A stretch of DNA of 6,958 nt, from contig JACDDX010000091.1 of the NCBI GenBank assembly GCA_013816685.1, forward strand, positions 1-6,958, read 5' to 3'. The position numbers and the translations under genes are program-made. The stretch comes from Gemmatimonadales bacterium (GTDB lineage: Bacteria > Gemmatimonadota > Gemmatimonadetes > Gemmatimonadales > GWC2-71-9). Below the pieces are notes generated by a model. It was given only the letters and a program-made list of their open reading frames with translations, was not told the origin of the DNA and ran no database searches. This document shows positions 6,357 to 6,958 of this stretch, in pieces (within the stretch, counting starts at the first letter, position 1; the number at the start of each line of letters is the position of its first letter).

Positions 6357-6958
6357 GGCCAACAGACGTGACCCCGGCCGACGTGGCCGCTGCCGCGCAG
6401 CTCGCCTGCCTGCTGGAAGCGAGCGCGCCAAAGCCGGGCAACGTGTCGCCCGGGCGCCACTTTCACGACACCCGCTACGAAGACTTCCTGGCCAGCGCCG
6501 TGGCGATCGCACCGGCGCTCGCGGCCGCGGGCGACACCCCGCTCGGCGCTACCATACTCGCGGCGGTCGAGCGCACCGCGCGATGGACCCGCGCCAACAC
6601 CAATCTCGGCATCGTGCTGTTGCTCGCTCCGCTCGCGCGCGCGGCCCTGCTGCCTGGCGATGGTCGCCTGCACGGGCGCGTCGCCGAGGTCCTCGACGGG
6701 ACCACGGTGGCCGATGCGGCCGACGCCTATACCGCCATCCGCCTGGCGCGTCCCGGCGGCCTGGGCCGCGCTGCCGAGGAGGACGTGACGGGCACTCCGA
6801 CGGTCACGCTGCGGGACGCGATGGCGATCGCCGCTGATCGGGATGCGATCGCGCGCGAGTACGCCACCGGTTTCGCGCTGACCTTCGGGACCGGAGCCCC
6901 GGCGCTTCGTGCGGCCCGACAGGCCGGGCTCGACTGGTCGGACGCCACGGTCGAGACC
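6353..6958 (+). CDS. CitG/MdcB-like (triphosphoribosyl-dephospho-CoA synthase family) protein, 3' truncated (orf7-like)
   Basis: 202 codons are visible and the frame is open at the window edge; family members are around 300 residues. The GTG at 6353 overlaps the ATP-grasp stop (GTGA), the same junction type as fhcB-fhcA. A second GTG at 6368 is the alternative start. Family motifs are LLEASAPKPGNVSPGRHF (20-37), YEDFLASAVAI (42-52), RANTNLGIVLLLAPLARA (80-97) and ARPGGLGRAAEEDV (132-145), followed by LRDAMAIAADRDAIAREYA. True CitG/MdcB enzymes make the prosthetic-group precursor of citrate or malonate decarboxylase. No lyase or decarboxylase gene is visible here, and methylotroph H4MPT clusters contain a homologue (orf7) beside orf5. 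The likely role is therefore in H4MPT or methanofuran-analogue biosynthesis, perhaps a phosphoribosyl-type transfer. The actual reaction is not known to me. Confidence 0.85.
   Translation, partial: MRPTDVTPADVAAAAQLACLLEASAPKPGNVSPGRHFHDTRYEDFLASAVAIAPALAAAGDTPLGATILAAVERTARWTRANTNLGIVLLLAPLARAALLPGDGRLHGRVAEVLDGTTVADAADAYTAIRLARPGGLGRAAEEDVTGTPTVTLRDAMAIAADRDAIAREYATGFALTFGTGAPALRAARQAGLDWSDATVET

Noticed and set aside
6353..6958. Citrate lyase or malonate decarboxylase prosthetic-group synthesis
   Set aside because: No cit or mdc gene is visible, and CitG-like genes are a known part of methylotroph H4MPT clusters. The downstream region is unseen, so this is not fully excluded.
1..6958. tRNA, rRNA, CRISPR array, insertion sequence, terminator or internal promoter
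   Set aside because: The window is coding almost throughout. The only gaps are 10 and 2 bases, and I saw no arrayed repeats, inverted terminal repeats or structured RNA signature.

Overview
The window is one densely packed, GC-rich bacterial operon, read entirely on the + strand. It encodes the tetrahydromethanopterin (H4MPT)-linked one-carbon pathway used by methylotrophic bacteria to oxidise formaldehyde to formate. Bacterial rather than archaeal origin is supported by Fhc-type subunits in the order fhcB-fhcA-fhcD-fhcC, a classical bacterial lipoprotein signal peptide, Shine-Dalgarno sites, and very high GC with strong third-position GC bias. Bacteria known to carry this pathway include methylotrophic Proteobacteria, Planctomycetes, NC10 and some Gemmatimonadota. 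The sequence alone does not decide between them.

Layout: 1-366 is the 3' end of fhcB. Then follow fhcA (363-2006), fhcD (2003-2917) and fhcC (2914-3678), each joined to its predecessor by a 4-base stop/start overlap. mch (3663-4667) overlaps fhcC by 16 bases and has its own strong ribosome binding site. Next is an unexpected gene, a secreted lipoprotein with two tandem EthD-type domains (4678-5481). Two bases later a RimK-type ATP-grasp ligase begins (5484-6356), probably at a CTG codon. The window ends inside a CitG/MdcB-like gene (from 6353) that overlaps the ligase by 4 bases. No stretch longer than 10 bases is non-coding, and no internal promoter or terminator is visible, so co-transcription is the simplest reading.

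How the genes work together: Mch hydrolyses methenyl-H4MPT to formyl-H4MPT. FhcD (formyltransferase) moves the formyl group to a methanofuran analogue. FhcA (metal-dependent amidohydrolase) releases formate, with FhcB and FhcC as the other subunits of the complex. The ATP-grasp and CitG-like proteins resemble the orf5/orf7 pair of methylotroph H4MPT clusters and probably help make the dedicated cofactors. Fae, MtdB and the remaining cofactor genes are not in the window.

The main oddity is the tandem EthD lipoprotein, an apparently extracytoplasmic product embedded among genes for a cytoplasmic pathway. The probable CTG start of the ATP-grasp gene is the second.
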